Positions 53,327 through 62,294 of a stretch of 64,000 nucleotides of DNA are shown piece after piece. The position numbers were made by a program, and so were the translations under genes. Origin of the DNA: Lysobacteraceae bacterium (GTDB lineage Bacteria; Pseudomonadota; Gammaproteobacteria; Xanthomonadales; Xanthomonadaceae). Within the stretch, counting starts at the first letter, position 1. Each line of letters starts with the position of its first letter. The stretch spans positions 31,861 through 95,860 of the forward strand of contig JAEUPQ010000002.1 in assembly GCA_016789405.1 (NCBI GenBank). Direction: 5' to 3'. Under the pieces are notes generated by a model. It did not search any database and was not told where the DNA came from. It worked only from the letters and a program-made list of their open reading frames with translations.

Positions 53327-54670
53327 TCAGTGCGACTGGATCGAACGACCGCGCCCGATGCCGTAGTACGCCAGACCGGCGGACTCGACTTCGGCGGGGT
53401 CGTAGAGATTGCGGCCATCGAACACCACCGCATCCTTCAGCGCAGCCTTCAGCTTCGCGAAGTCGGGGCTGCGGAACTGCTTCCATTCGGTGATGACCAC
53501 CAGCGCGTCGGCGCCCTGCAATGCATCCGGCGCGTGTTCGCACAGCGCGAGGTCGTCGCGCTCACCGAAGATGCGCTGCGCCTCGTGGGCCGCTTCGGGA
53601 TCGAATGCGCGGACGTTCGCCCCGGCGTCCCACAGCAACTGCAGCAGGCGGCGGCTCGACGCTTCGCGCATGTCGTCGGTGTTGGGCTTGAACGCGAGGC
53701 CCCACACCGCGAACGTCTTGCCGCGCAGGTCGCTGCTGCCGTAGTGCCGCTCGATCAGCTCGAACAGGTGCGCCTTCTGGCGATGGTTGACGGACTCGAC
53801 CGCATCGAGCAGTTCGGCGTGATAGCCGTGCTGCTGCGCGGTGCGCGCCAGCGCCTGCACGTCCTTCGGGAAGCACGAGCCACCGTAACCCGCGCCGGGA
53901 TAGATGAAGTGCCAGCCGATGCGCGGGTCCGAACCGATGCCCTGGCGCACCATCTCGACATCGGCCCCCACCTTCTCGGCGATGTTGGCGATCTCGTTCA
54001 TGAAGCTGATCTTGGTCGCGAGCATCGCATTCGCGGCGTACTTGGTCAGCTCGGCGGAACGCACGTCCATCACCACGATGCGCTCGTGGTTGCGGTTGAA
54101 CGGTGCGTACAGCTTCTTCAGCTTCTCGATCGCAACCGCGCTGTCGGCGCCGATCACGATGCGATCGGGACGCATGCAGTCTTCGACCGCAGCGCCTTCC
54201 TTGAGGAATTCGGGATTGGACACGACGTCGTATGCGATGTCGGAACCGCGTGCGGCCTGCGCTGCAGCGATCGCGGCGCGAACCTTGTCGGCGGTGCCGA
54301 CCGGCACGGTCGACTTGTCCACGACGACTGCCGGTTTCTGCAGGTGCGTGCCGATGGTGTTCGCCACGGCCAGCACGTACTGCAGGTCGGCGCTGCCGTC
54401 CTCGTCAGGCGGCGTGCCGACGGCGATGAAGATCACGTCGCCGTGCGCGATCGCGGACGCCGCATCGGTGGTGAACTTCAGGCGACCTTCGGTGTGATTG
54501 GCCTTGACCATCGGTTCGAGGCCCGGCTCGTAGATCGGGATGATGCCGTTGCACAGGCCGTCGATCTTCGCGGCATCGATGTCGACGCAGACGACTTCGT
54601 GCCCGACCTCGGCGAGACAGGTGCCGGTGACCAGACCGACGTAGCCGGTGCCGAAAATGGTGACGCGCAT
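53327..54670 (-). CDS. ugd: UDP-glucose 6-dehydrogenase
   Basis: 447-residue NAD-dependent enzyme making UDP-glucuronate for exopolysaccharide and lipopolysaccharide. N-terminal Rossmann motif [31 protein letters not shown], the catalytic Cys266 in [10 protein letters not shown], and the second nucleotide domain with [14 protein letters not shown]. Full length. The ATG giving [12 protein letters not shown] was chosen over a longer open frame. It ends 10 bp before slyX. Confidence 0.96.
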   Translation of the reverse strand: MRVTIFGTGYVGLVTGTCLAEVGHEVVCVDIDAAKIDGLCNGIIPIYEPGLEPMVKANHTEGRLKFTTDAASAIAHGDVIFIAVGTPPDEDGSADLQYVLAVANTIGTHLQKPAVVVDKSTVPVGTADKVRAAIAAAQAARGSDIAYDVVSNPEFLKEGAAVEDCMRPDRIVIGADSAVAIEKLKKLYAPFNRNHERIVVMDVRSAELTKYAANAMLATKISFMNEIANIAEKVGADVEMVRQGIGSDPRIGWHFIYPGAGYGGSCFPKDVQALARTAQQHGYHAELLDAVESVNHRQKAHLFELIERHYGSSDLRGKTFAVWGLAFKPNTDDMREASSRRLLQLLWDAGANVRAFDPEAAHEAQRIFGERDDLALCEHAPDALQGADALVVITEWKQFRSPDFAKLKAALKDAVVFDGRNLYDPAEVESAGLAYYGIGRGRSIQSH

Positions 54671-54744
54671 GGGGGCCTCTCGAATGACATGAACGGGGGA
54701 AAAGAATTTCGCGCTGCGGCCGGTGAGGGGGCCGAAACGCAAGA

Positions 54745-54766
54745 GGCCGGAACCTCGGCTCCGGCC
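54745..54766 (-). terminator. Hairpin after the lipoprotein FKBP gene
   Basis: GGCCGGA at 54745-54751 pairs with TCCGGCC at 54760-54766, 64 bp past the stop of the FKBP gene on the minus strand. T residues after the stem are scattered, so it is a moderate intrinsic terminator at best. Confidence 0.45.
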
Positions 54767-54829
54767 CCCGGCGCCGCATCGCCCCCGGTACGATACGGGG
54801 CGAAGCGGCGCGACACACGAATGGTCGCC

Positions 54830-55633
54830 TTACTGCTTGACGATTTCCAGCAGTTCGACTTCGAACACCAGGGTAGCGTTCGGCGGGATCGGGCCACCCG
54901 GGGTACCCTGCTCGCCGTAGCCCAGCTTCGCCGGGATCCACAGCTTGTACTTGCTGCCGACCGGCATCAGCTGCAGCGCCTCGGTCCAGCCCGGCACGAC
55001 GGCATTGAGCATGAACTGCGCCGGCTCGTTGCGATCATGCGAGCTGTCGAACTTGGTGCCGTCCAGCAGGGTGCCGGTGTAGTGCACCTTGACGGTCTCC
55101 TCGCCCTTCGGCTTCGGACCCTTGCCTTCGGTGATCACCTGGTACTGCAGGCCCGAAGCGGTGGTCTTCACGTCCGGCTTCTTGCCGTTCTCGGCGAGGA
55201 ACTTGGCGCCTTCCTCGACGTTCTTCTTGCCCTGGGCTTCCATCTCGGCCTGCTTCTTGGCCATTTCTTCCTGCTGCTTGGCCTGCATCTTCTGCGCGAA
55301 GCCCTGCATCACCTGCATCGCCTGCTCGTCGGTCAGCAGCGGCTTCTTGTCTGCGAAAGTGTCCTTGATGGCGCGTTCCAGCGTCGCCAGGTCCAGTTCG
55401 TCCTTCATCGGCTTGAGCGACTTGCCGATGTCCATGCCGATCATGTAGCTGACCTGCTGCTTCTCGGTCGCCAGGCCCGGGATCTTCAGCGCACCATCCT
55501 TGTCCTTCTTGTCGGCTTCGGCGGCCTTCTTGTCGCCTTCGGCGGCATCCTTGTCGATCGGCTTGCACGCGGCGAGCGCAAGGACGCACGAAGCCGTGGC
55601 CACGGCGAGGGTCACATGACGCGACAGTTTCAT
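54830..55633 (-). CDS. FKBP-type peptidyl-prolyl isomerase, lipoprotein (FkpA/Mip-like)
   Basis: 267 residues. A lipobox (LALAAC, Cys23) predicts a lipoprotein in the cell envelope. A charged Lys/Asp-rich linker leads to one FKBP N-terminal dimerisation helix domain (KQQVSYMIGMDIGKSLKP, to about 140), rich in Gln/Lys/Glu. The C-terminal FKBP domain (about 170-267) has VKVHYTGTLLDGTKFDSS, WTEALQLMPVGSKYKLWIP and GGPIPPNATLVFEVELL. It assists folding of envelope proteins. A second FKBP gene lies just upstream. Confidence 0.93.
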   Translation of the reverse strand: MKLSRHVTLAVATASCVLALAACKPIDKDAAEGDKKAAEADKKDKDGALKIPGLATEKQQVSYMIGMDIGKSLKPMKDELDLATLERAIKDTFADKKPLLTDEQAMQVMQGFAQKMQAKQQEEMAKKQAEMEAQGKKNVEEGAKFLAENGKKPDVKTTASGLQYQVITEGKGPKPKGEETVKVHYTGTLLDGTKFDSSHDRNEPAQFMLNAVVPGWTEALQLMPVGSKYKLWIPAKLGYGEQGTPGGPIPPNATLVFEVELLEIVKQ

Positions 55634-55714
55634 CAGCGGAACTCCTGGGTGGAACGCGCCGCCCTGCGACGCGGTTGGGGTTGAGTGGGGAATCAGTTCG
55701 GAAAGCGCATGGGA

Positions 55715-55745
55715 ATCGATCCCGGTCTCAGGCGCCGGGATCGAT
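55715..55745 (-). terminator. Hairpin after the second FKBP gene
   Basis: Perfect 11-bp stem ATCGATCCCGG/CCGGGATCGAT with a nine-base loop, starting 10 bp after the stop of the FKBP gene at 55755. It separates the two FKBP genes, which therefore probably have their own promoters. Confidence 0.65.
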
Positions 55746-55754
55746 CAACACGTT

Positions 55755-56699
55755 TCAAAGCACGTCGAGCAGTTCGACATCGAACACGAGGGTCGCGCTC
55801 GGACCGATGGTCGGCGGGCTGCCGCGCTCGCCATAAGCGAGCGCTGCGGGAATCCAGAAGCGGTACTTCGCACCGACAGGCATCAGCGCCACGCCTTCGG
55901 TCCAGCCGGCAATGACCTGGCTCAGGCCGAACTCGGCAGGCTGGCCGCGATCGTAGGAGCTGTCGAACACCGTGCCGTCCAGCAGCGTGCCGTGGTAGTG
56001 GACGCGCACCTTGTCGCTGGGGCGCGGACGCTGGCCGGTGCCCTGGCGCAGCACCATGTACTGCAGGCCGGACGCGGTCGCGATCACGCCCTTCTGGCCC
56101 TTGTTCTTCGCCAGGAAGGCAGCGCCGTCGTCGGCATTCTTCTGCGCGAGGCCGGCCACGCGGGCCTCCTCGCGCGCCTGCATGCGCTTGGAGAAGCTCT
56201 CGCGGATGACGTTCATTTCGTCATCGGTCAGCAGCAGCTTGCCTGCCGCGATGCGGGTGCGCATGGCCTGCAGCAGCACCGCGACCTCGATCTCGTCCTT
56301 GATCGGCGCCAGGGAACGGCCGACATCCGAACCAACGAGATAGCCGACCTTGTCCTTGGCGACGGCGGGCGCCTTCGAGCCCGGCGGCAGGCCAGGTGCA
56401 GGACGACCGCTGCGCTCGCCGATGCGCTGCATCAGCGCCGTGCCGACGGTGCGGGCCTCCTCGTCGCTGAGCAGCGGCTTGCCGCCGTCGAAGGCATTGC
56501 GCAGCGCGCGCTCGAACGCCGCAACGTCGAGATCGGGGCCGACGCTGGAAATCGATCCGCCGACGTCGGCGCCGATCATGTAACTCACTTTGTCGCGTTC
56601 TGTCGTCAACACGGTCTTGTCCTCTGCCTGAGCCACGCCGGCGAACAGCAGCGCCATGCCGGCCATCCATGCGGCCAGGCCGCGAAAACGAACACTCAT
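55755..56699 (-). CDS. FKBP-type isomerase with duplicated N-terminal domain, periplasmic
   Basis: 314 residues with a signal peptide ([17 protein letters not shown], cut near 25). Two FKBP N-terminal helical domains follow each other: one from [12 protein letters not shown] (about 36-93), the other from [12 protein letters not shown] (about 116-175). A single FKBP catalytic domain ends the protein ([28 protein letters not shown] segment, [17 protein letters not shown]). FkpA/Mip proteins normally have one N-domain. The ATG at 56699 follows GGAGAG; a GTG at 56711 would place the signal peptide four residues in. Confidence 0.9.
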   Translation of the reverse strand: MSVRFRGLAAWMAGMALLFAGVAQAEDKTVLTTERDKVSYMIGADVGGSISSVGPDLDVAAFERALRNAFDGGKPLLSDEEARTVGTALMQRIGERSGRPAPGLPPGSKAPAVAKDKVGYLVGSDVGRSLAPIKDEIEVAVLLQAMRTRIAAGKLLLTDDEMNVIRESFSKRMQAREEARVAGLAQKNADDGAAFLAKNKGQKGVIATASGLQYMVLRQGTGQRPRPSDKVRVHYHGTLLDGTVFDSSYDRGQPAEFGLSQVIAGWTEGVALMPVGAKYRFWIPAALAYGERGSPPTIGPSATLVFDVELLDVL

Positions 56700-56802
56700 C
56701 GATCTCTCCACGGGAACGGTCGGGTCGGCGACGTCGCCTGGGCGGTGGCCCGGCTCGGCCTTGCTAGCCGCGTATTGTCACGGCCCGGACGGATACGGGC
56801 AA

Positions 56803-57393
56803 TCATTTCGCCGCCGGCGCCGAGGCCGGGGCAGGTTTGGGCGCCTTGAGCGCCTGCTCGATGGCGGCCACCACCTCCGGCGCGTCCGGCTTGGTGCGGC
56901 TGCCGAAGCTGGCCACGATCTTGCCGTCGCGGCCGATCACGTACTTGTGGAAGTTCCACTTGGGGCTTTCGCCGCTGGCCTGCGCCAGGTCGCGGTAGAA
57001 CGGTGTCACGTCCTTCCCGGTGACATGCACCTTCTGGAACATCGGGAATTTCACGCCATAGGTCAGCGTGCAGAACTCCTGGATCTTCTTCTCCTCGTCG
57101 AACTCCTGGCCCATGAAGTCACCGGAAGGGAAGCCCAGCACCGCGAAGCCACGCGGCCGGTAGCGTGCATGCATGGCTTCGAGCGCCTCGAACTGCGGGG
57201 TGAACCCGCATTTGCTGGCGGTGTTGACCACCAGGAGCACCTGCCCACGGTAACTGGTGCCCAGGTGAACCGGCGCCTTGCCAGCCAGCGGGCGGTAACT
57301 GTGGTCGAGCAGTCCACCGCCCCCTGCCAAGGCCACCAGGGGAAGCACGCAGAACGCAGCGATTGCGAGGGTTTTGGCCAGGAATCGGGTCAC
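56803..57393 (-). CDS. Glutathione peroxidase family, exported
   Basis: 196 residues with a signal peptide (RFLAKTLAIAAFCVLPLVALAGG). The peroxidatic Cys is in NTASKCGFTPQFEALEA. GFPSGDFMGQEFDEEKKIQEFC supplies the Gln/Asn-region and a possible resolving Cys, and KWNFHKYVIGRDGKIV the Trp-Asn. It is a Cys-type thiol peroxidase of the periplasm, probably using thioredoxin-like reductants. A GTG start with TGGAGG seven bases upstream was chosen. An Ala/Pro-rich tail ends the chain. Confidence 0.92.
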   Translation of the reverse strand: MTRFLAKTLAIAAFCVLPLVALAGGGGLLDHSYRPLAGKAPVHLGTSYRGQVLLVVNTASKCGFTPQFEALEAMHARYRPRGFAVLGFPSGDFMGQEFDEEKKIQEFCTLTYGVKFPMFQKVHVTGKDVTPFYRDLAQASGESPKWNFHKYVIGRDGKIVASFGSRTKPDAPEVVAAIEQALKAPKPAPASAPAAK

Positions 57394-57463
57394 GGGTAAG
57401 CCTCCAGGAAGCGGCGAGGGCCCGAGTATGACTTCAGTTGGGGCCAAAAGGTTTCCCGGGGGG

Positions 57464-57491
57464 TTGACCTGCGCTGTTTAGGTGTTATAGT
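57464..57491 (+). promoter_or_regulatory. Sigma-70-type promoter of the GntR-ABC operon
   Basis: TTGACC at 57464-57469 and TATAGT at 57486-57491 with a 16-bp spacer, about 40 bp before the first gene. The -10 box lies inside the inverted repeat that is the likely regulator operator. Confidence 0.65.
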
Positions 57492-57503
57492 TGCATACAA
57501 CAC
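57482..57503. promoter_or_regulatory. Inverted repeat, candidate operator of the YtrA-type GntR regulator
   Basis: GTGTTATAGTTGCATACAAC followed by AC forms an imperfect inverted repeat with matching GTGTTxTA and TAxAACAC ends. YtrA-subfamily regulators bind such sites and repress their own ABC-transporter operons. Overlap with the -10 box predicts repression by steric block. Confidence 0.6.
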
Positions 57504-57529
57504 CAGTCAACGAGTACAGGAGTTGACCC

Positions 57530-57760
57530 ATGCAACGCCAGATCTACAACGCGGTTCGCATCCCGAGCATCGCCCTGGGCACGCTTGCCGCAGGGCTGGC
57601 CCTGACCGGTCTTTTCGCCCTCTCCAGCCAGACGTCCGCCAGCGGCGCGGGCGCCGAGGGTGATTCCCATCGCCGCCATCACAGTGCCCGTGCCCGGGAT
57701 GCGATGGCGCTTCCTTTCTTCTCCTTCGCGCAGGGCATGCGCCGCAGCAACAGGAGCTGA
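57530..57760 (+). CDS. Small membrane or exported protein, first gene of the GntR-ABC operon
   Basis: 76 residues: one hydrophobic helix (IPSIALGTLAAGLALTGLFAL) near the N-terminus, then a Ser/Gly/His/Arg-rich tail (GDSHRRHHSARARD). Preceded by CAGGAG. The operon promoter and operator sit just upstream, and the GntR gene starts five bases after the stop. No family recognised; it may be a sensor or accessory part of the exporter. Confidence 0.7.
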   Translation: MQRQIYNAVRIPSIALGTLAAGLALTGLFALSSQTSASGAGAEGDSHRRHHSARARDAMALPFFSFAQGMRRSNRS

Positions 57761-57765
57761 TTCTC

Positions 57766-58137
57766 ATGACCGCAATCCAATGGAGCGATGGCGCTCCGAT
57801 CTACCGCCAGCTGAAGGACCGGGTGATCGCGATGATGCTCGACGGCTTGCTCAAGCCGGGCGATGCGCTCCCCTCGGTCCGCCAGGTCGCGGCGGAATAC
57901 CAACTCAACCCCATCACCGTCTCGCGCGCCTACCAGGAATTGGCCGACGAGGCGCTTGTCGAGAAACGCAGAGGACTGGGCATGTACGTCACCGAAGAAG
58001 CCGCGAAGAAACTGCTGTCCAGCGAACGTGATCGTTTCCTGCGCGAAGAGTGGCCGCTGGTCCTCGAACGCATCCAGCGACTGGGCCTGAGCATGCAGGA
58101 ACTGCTCGAGCCGGCGAAGCACGGAGGTGATGCATGA
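57766..58137 (+). CDS. GntR-family transcriptional regulator, YtrA subfamily
   Basis: 123 residues: winged-helix domain (PIYRQLKDRVIAMMLDGLLK, LPSVRQVAAEYQLNPITVSRAYQEL) and the short helical dimerisation tail of YtrA types, without a ligand-binding domain. The stop overlaps the ABC ATPase ATG (ATGA). YtrA regulators typically answer cell-wall-active compounds, but the inducer here is unknown. The inverted repeat at 57482-57503 is its likely operator. Confidence 0.92.
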   Translation: MTAIQWSDGAPIYRQLKDRVIAMMLDGLLKPGDALPSVRQVAAEYQLNPITVSRAYQELADEALVEKRRGLGMYVTEEAAKKLLSSERDRFLREEWPLVLERIQRLGLSMQELLEPAKHGGDA

Positions 58138-59012
58138 GCACCGTCGACACCAGCCTCCCGGTGATCCGCGCCCGCGGCCTTCGCAAGGCCTACAAGAACA
58201 AGCTGGCGCTGGACGACACCGCGTTCGAGATCCCCGCAGGCCGGATCATCGGCCTGATCGGCCCCAACGGCTCGGGCAAGACCACCACGCTGAAGGCCGT
58301 CCTCGGCCTGATCCCCTTCGAAGGCGACCTCAAGGTCCTCGGTCGCGACCCGCGCACCGAGCGCGACGAGCTGATGAAGGATGTCTGTTTCATCGCCGAC
58401 GTCGCGGTGCTGCCGCGCTGGATGCGCGTGCGAGAGGCCATCGAATTCGTCGCCGGCGTGCATCCGCGATTCGACCGCGCCAAGTGCGACCGCTTCATCG
58501 CCCACACCCAGCTGAAGCCGGAGATGCGGGTACGCGAGATGTCCAAGGGCATGATCGTGCAGCTGCACCTGGCCCTGGTGATGGCCATCGACGCTCGCCT
58601 GCTGGTGCTGGACGAACCGACCCTCGGCCTGGACATCCTCTATCGCAAGGAGTTCTACCGCCGACTGCTCGAGGACTATTTCGACGAGCAGAAGACGATC
58701 ATCGTCACGACGCATCAGGTGGAAGAGATCGAACACATCCTGACCGACGTGCTGTTCATCCAGAACGGCAAGATCGTGCTCGACGCCTCGATGGAATCGG
58801 TGAGCGACCGTTTCGTCGACCTCCTGGTGAATGCAGACCGCGCCGAGGAAGCCCGGGGCTTCAAGCCGATCGACGAGCAGACGCTGCCGTTCGGCAAGAC
58901 CCGCATGATCTTCGACGGCGTGCCGCGCGCGCAGCTCGCCGGGTTGGGCGAAACCGGCATTCCCGGCCTCGCCGATCTGTTCGTCGCCACCATGAAGGGG
59001 ACCTACGCATGA
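58134..59012 (+). CDS. ABC transporter ATP-binding protein
   Basis: 292 residues. Walker A is GPNGSGKTT at 43-51, Walker B ARLLVLDEPTLGLD, and the H-loop VTTHQVEEI. The signature motif is degenerate: VREMSKGMIVQ instead of LSGGQ, as often seen in YtrB-like ATPases. It overlaps the regulator upstream and the permease downstream by ATGA. It powers export or sensing of an unknown, possibly antibiotic or peptide, substrate. Confidence 0.93.
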   Translation: MSTVDTSLPVIRARGLRKAYKNKLALDDTAFEIPAGRIIGLIGPNGSGKTTTLKAVLGLIPFEGDLKVLGRDPRTERDELMKDVCFIADVAVLPRWMRVREAIEFVAGVHPRFDRAKCDRFIAHTQLKPEMRVREMSKGMIVQLHLALVMAIDARLLVLDEPTLGLDILYRKEFYRRLLEDYFDEQKTIIVTTHQVEEIEHILTDVLFIQNGKIVLDASMESVSDRFVDLLVNADRAEEARGFKPIDEQTLPFGKTRMIFDGVPRAQLAGLGETGIPGLADLFVATMKGTYA

Positions 59013-60040
59013 ACACCACCGCCATCGAAACCACGGGCGTCGCGGCCGCGCGCCAGATCACCACGGCCGACAAGTTCAAGTCCCTGCTCCGTCGCGAGTT
59101 CTGGGAAAACAAGGGCGGCTTCTTCTGGGCGCCGATCGTCGCCGGCGGCATCGGATTGTTCTTCACGCTGCTCGCCATCGTCGGTACCTTCGTTTTTTCC
59201 AGCAAGGCGGAATTCCACGCAAGCGGCGACTTCCAGGAAGTCGAAACACACATGCAGTCGGCCGAGGGCCTGCAGGCGATCGGCGTCATCGGAGACGGCT
59301 CCCTTCTCGTCGGCATCGGCCTGGCGCTGGTGGTGATGACCTTCGTTGTCTTCTTCTATGCACTGGGATCGCTGTACGACGAGCGCAAGGACCGCAGCGT
59401 GCTGTTCTGGAAGTCGCTGCCGGTGTCCGACACGCAGACCGTGTTCTCCAAAGTGGCATGGGCGCTGTTGCTGGCACCGGTACTCTCGATCGCGATCGGT
59501 CTGCTGATCGGCCTGGGCTTGTGGCTGCTCATCGGTCTGGCGACCGCGCTTCACGGCATGCCCGGTGCGAGCGCACTCTTCACCGAGTCGCATCCGTTCC
59601 AGGTGATCGCCGGCGCCCTCAGCATCGTCCCGCTGTACGCGGCCTGGGCGCTGCCCGCCATCGGCTGGCTGATGTTCTGCTCGGCCTGGGCGCGCAGCAA
59701 GCCTTTCCTGTGGGCGGTGCTGATTCCGATCATGGCCGGTGCGTTGATCAGTTGGCTGGACATGCTGCCCGGCATCGAGATCCCGCACGAGAACGTCTGG
59801 TACATCCTGCTGCTGCGTGGTCTGCTGAGCGTGATCCCGATGACCTGGTACGCCAGCGAGAGCGTCTACGGCGGCCTGCAGTCGATCGAAGTGGACGGCC
59901 CTGCCGACCTGACCCGGGTGCTGGACCTGACCCACGGCTGGAATGCCTTCGCAAGCGTGGACCTGTGGATCGGCGTGATCATCGGCGTGGCTTTCATCGT
60001 CGCCGCCATCCGCCTGCGCCGCTGGCGCGACGAAGGCTGA
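59009..60040 (+). CDS. ABC transporter permease (ABC-2-like)
   Basis: 343-residue membrane protein with about six helices and a large extracytoplasmic loop after the first (residues ~65-90, FSSKAEFHASGDFQEVETH). The cytosolic N-terminus ends in LLRREFWENKGGFFWAP. LYDERKDRSVLFWKSLPVSD is a conserved ABC-2 permease segment. It starts with an ATGA overlap on the ATPase. A second permease is not present, so the transporter is likely a homodimer of half units. Confidence 0.9.
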   Translation: MNTTAIETTGVAAARQITTADKFKSLLRREFWENKGGFFWAPIVAGGIGLFFTLLAIVGTFVFSSKAEFHASGDFQEVETHMQSAEGLQAIGVIGDGSLLVGIGLALVVMTFVVFFYALGSLYDERKDRSVLFWKSLPVSDTQTVFSKVAWALLLAPVLSIAIGLLIGLGLWLLIGLATALHGMPGASALFTESHPFQVIAGALSIVPLYAAWALPAIGWLMFCSAWARSKPFLWAVLIPIMAGALISWLDMLPGIEIPHENVWYILLLRGLLSVIPMTWYASESVYGGLQSIEVDGPADLTRVLDLTHGWNAFASVDLWIGVIIGVAFIVAAIRLRRWRDEG

Positions 60041-60049
60041 TCCTCACGA

Positions 60050-60074
60050 AGGCCCGGTGCGTGCGCCCGGGCCT
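60050..60074 (+). terminator. Hairpin after the ABC permease
   Basis: AGGCCCGG at 60050-60057 pairs with CCGGGCCT at 60067-60074, nine bases past the permease stop. No T-run follows, so it may attenuate rather than stop transcription into the DUF4097 gene. Confidence 0.45.
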
Positions 60075-60127
60075 CCGCTGGATAGCCCCCCCTCAGTCAT
60101 TCCTGCCCCATCGACCAGGATCCGAAC

Positions 60128-60958
60128 ATGAGCCTCAATCGTCGCACCGCGCTGCTCCTGCTGGCCTGCACGCTTCCGCTCTCCACGTTCGCCGCCGAGC
60201 GCTGCGCGCACGAAGCGCCGAGATCCCTGCCGCTCGATCTCGACGGCGTGAAGACCGTCGTCTTCGACATCGGTGCGCAGTCCCTGTCGGTCGCATCCGC
60301 CGCCGGTGGCGCTGCCAGCCTGTCGGCCCGCGCATGCGCCTCGTCGCCATCGATGCTGTCGCAACTGCAATTCACCCAGGCGCGCAAGGGCGACAAGCTC
60401 GTCGTGACCGCCACTCGCGAGCGTTCGACGCCGCCATGGGACAGCAATGACCGCTATGCCCATCTGATCGTCGATGCCCGGCTGCCCGCGGACCTGATGG
60501 TCCAGGTGCGGGTCGGCGCTGGCGATGCCACCGTCGACGGCTTCCGCGCCGTGACCGCAGACGTGGGTTCCGGCGAACTGCGCGTGCGCAACGTGAAGGA
60601 GACCTTCTACGCCGACGTCGGTTCGGGCGAAATCGAGGCCGAAAACGTGGGGGCGCTGCACGTGGTGACGGTGGGTTCCGGCGAATTGGCAGCACGCAGG
60701 GTGCGCGGCGAGTCGAAAGTCGGCGGCGTCCGCTCGGGCGAGCTGGTGATCAGCGATGCGGGCGGCGGTATCCGCATCGATTCGATCGGCAGCGGTTCGG
60801 CGAGCATCAGCGACGTCGTCGGCGCGGTGCGCGTGGCCGACATCGGCTCCGGCAGCCTCCGTGCCCGCGCGCTTCGCAGCGACCTCAGGGTCGATCATGT
60901 CGGCAGCGGCTCGGTGCGTCACAGCGACGTGGCCGGACGCATCGATGTCGACGACTGA
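60128..60958 (+). CDS. Secreted DUF4097-like beta-repeat protein
   Basis: 276 residues with a signal peptide (RTALLLLACTLPLSTFA). After an N-terminal beta region, the second half holds seven repeats of about 19-20 residues centred on VGSGE or IGSGS (DVGSGELRV, DVGSGEIEA, TVGSGELAA, GVRSGELVI, SIGSGSASI, DIGSGSLRA, HVGSGSVRH). This predicts a parallel beta-helix or ladder as in DUF4097 proteins. It is probably part of the same regulon as the GntR-ABC genes. Function unknown. Confidence 0.82.
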   Translation: MSLNRRTALLLLACTLPLSTFAAERCAHEAPRSLPLDLDGVKTVVFDIGAQSLSVASAAGGAASLSARACASSPSMLSQLQFTQARKGDKLVVTATRERSTPPWDSNDRYAHLIVDARLPADLMVQVRVGAGDATVDGFRAVTADVGSGELRVRNVKETFYADVGSGEIEAENVGALHVVTVGSGELAARRVRGESKVGGVRSGELVISDAGGGIRIDSIGSGSASISDVVGAVRVADIGSGSLRARALRSDLRVDHVGSGSVRHSDVAGRIDVDD

Positions 60959-61035
60959 CTGACTTCAGACACATCCGCGGCGATCGCTGCACACGCATGC
61001 TGTTCGCCGTCCTTCTTCGTTCACATGGAGTCGCC

Positions 61036-61722
61036 ATGAATACCGTTCGCAATGCCGTCCTTGCCCTCGCCCTGAGCGCCCCGCTCCTGGGCTGCGGCAA
61101 CGACGCGACGCAGGATCCCGCAGACGAGCCGAAGACGATCATCGGCCAGGCTGTCAAGCAGGCGACCGATGAAGCCCGCAAGGAAATCGCGAAGGAGAAC
61201 TTCAGCATCGGTTCCGATGGCATGCCGAAGGCCGAGATCACGCCAGAGGGCGACCTCCTGATCGACGGCAAGTCCGTCACCACCACGCCCGAGCAGAAGG
61301 CGCTCGCGATGGCGTATCGCCAGGAGTTGACGACGATTGCACAAGCCGGCATCGGCATCGGCGTGCAAGGTGCGGACCTCGCCGGCAAGGCAGTGTCGGA
61401 AGCGGTCAAGGGCGTGTTCTCGGGCAATCCGGACCAGATCGAACAGCGCATCGAAAAGGAAGCCGAAGGGATCAAGAGCGCCGCAAAGCAGCTGTGCGAT
61501 CGCTTGCCCGCGCTGAAGGCCGCGCAGGACAAGCTCGCCGCCGCGGTGCCGGAGTTCAAGCCGTACGCACGCATGGACGAAAGCGATGTCAAGGACTGCC
61601 GCGTCGACGCAGGCGACGGCCTGAACATCGATACCGACGTCGCGAACGACGAAGGTTCATCGAACGACGGCATGAACGCCGCCGAGGAAGCCGAAGCCGC
61701 CTCGGCCAAGCCGGCAAGCTGA
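61036..61722 (+). CDS. YggN-like (DUF2884) lipoprotein
   Basis: 228 residues. The lipobox LSAPLLGC puts a lipidated Cys near residue 20. The middle matches the DUF2884/YggN pattern: LLIDGKSVTTTPEQKALAMA, YRQELTTIAQAGIGIGVQGADLAGKAV. The C-terminus is acidic and Ala-rich. The ATG at 61036 was chosen because it gives a proper lipoprotein signal; the ATG at 60997 does not. Envelope function unknown. Confidence 0.8.
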   Translation: MNTVRNAVLALALSAPLLGCGNDATQDPADEPKTIIGQAVKQATDEARKEIAKENFSIGSDGMPKAEITPEGDLLIDGKSVTTTPEQKALAMAYRQELTTIAQAGIGIGVQGADLAGKAVSEAVKGVFSGNPDQIEQRIEKEAEGIKSAAKQLCDRLPALKAAQDKLAAAVPEFKPYARMDESDVKDCRVDAGDGLNIDTDVANDEGSSNDGMNAAEEAEAASAKPAS

Positions 61723-61816
61723 CCGCCGAGGCCACCGCCCACCGCGCCGGTCGCACAGGCGGTCGGCGAATGTTCGCCACAGCCGCAACGTCGCCACTGG
61801 CGACGAAGGATCCCCC

Positions 61817-62260
61817 ATGCCTCTTCGCCATGACCGCTCCATCTTGCCTGCGTTGGTCCTTGGGGCAGTTGTCGCACTGTCGCCGCCAACGGTACACGCT
61901 GAAGACGACCCGGTGCTCAATCGCGCATTCCAGGACCACATCGCCTATGTCGCCACGTTCGCGATGCCCGTGCTGATCGAAAAATGCGCGGCTGCAGACC
62001 CTGCCTACCTGCAGCGTGCGGCACCGATGTATTTCCGTTTCGTCAACCAGCACCAGGAGCGGATCGAGCGCGGCCGGCTGCTGACACTCGCGGAGCTGGC
62101 GCCGGACGAAACCCTCAAGGCCTATCGCGAACGCGTGCTTGCGCAGCGGTTGGGCAAGCTCGACTCGGGCACCCGGGAAGAGAAGGCCCGCATGTGCGAG
62201 GGCGCGCTTGGCGTGCTCGGCGGCACGACACTGCCCGGTGAGTGGCCGCCCCGCGATTGA
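61817..62260 (+). CDS. Small secreted protein, unknown function
   Basis: 147 residues with a signal peptide (SILPALVLGAVVALSPPTVHA). The mature part is mostly helical, with two Cys (EKCAAADP and RMCEGALG) that could form a disulfide and several Arg/Glu-rich helices (QHQERIERGRLLTLAEL). No family recognised. It is convergent with fumC, 34 bp apart. Confidence 0.75.
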   Translation: MPLRHDRSILPALVLGAVVALSPPTVHAEDDPVLNRAFQDHIAYVATFAMPVLIEKCAAADPAYLQRAAPMYFRFVNQHQERIERGRLLTLAELAPDETLKAYRERVLAQRLGKLDSGTREEKARMCEGALGVLGGTTLPGEWPPRD

Positions 62261-62294
62261 GGCGGTGCAGCGATGGGATCGCGCATCGTGCGGA

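Noticed and set aside
53129..55684. Open reading frame of 851 codons on the plus strand
   Set aside because: Antisense to slyX, ugd and the lipoprotein FKBP gene, which carry intact catalytic motifs on the other strand.
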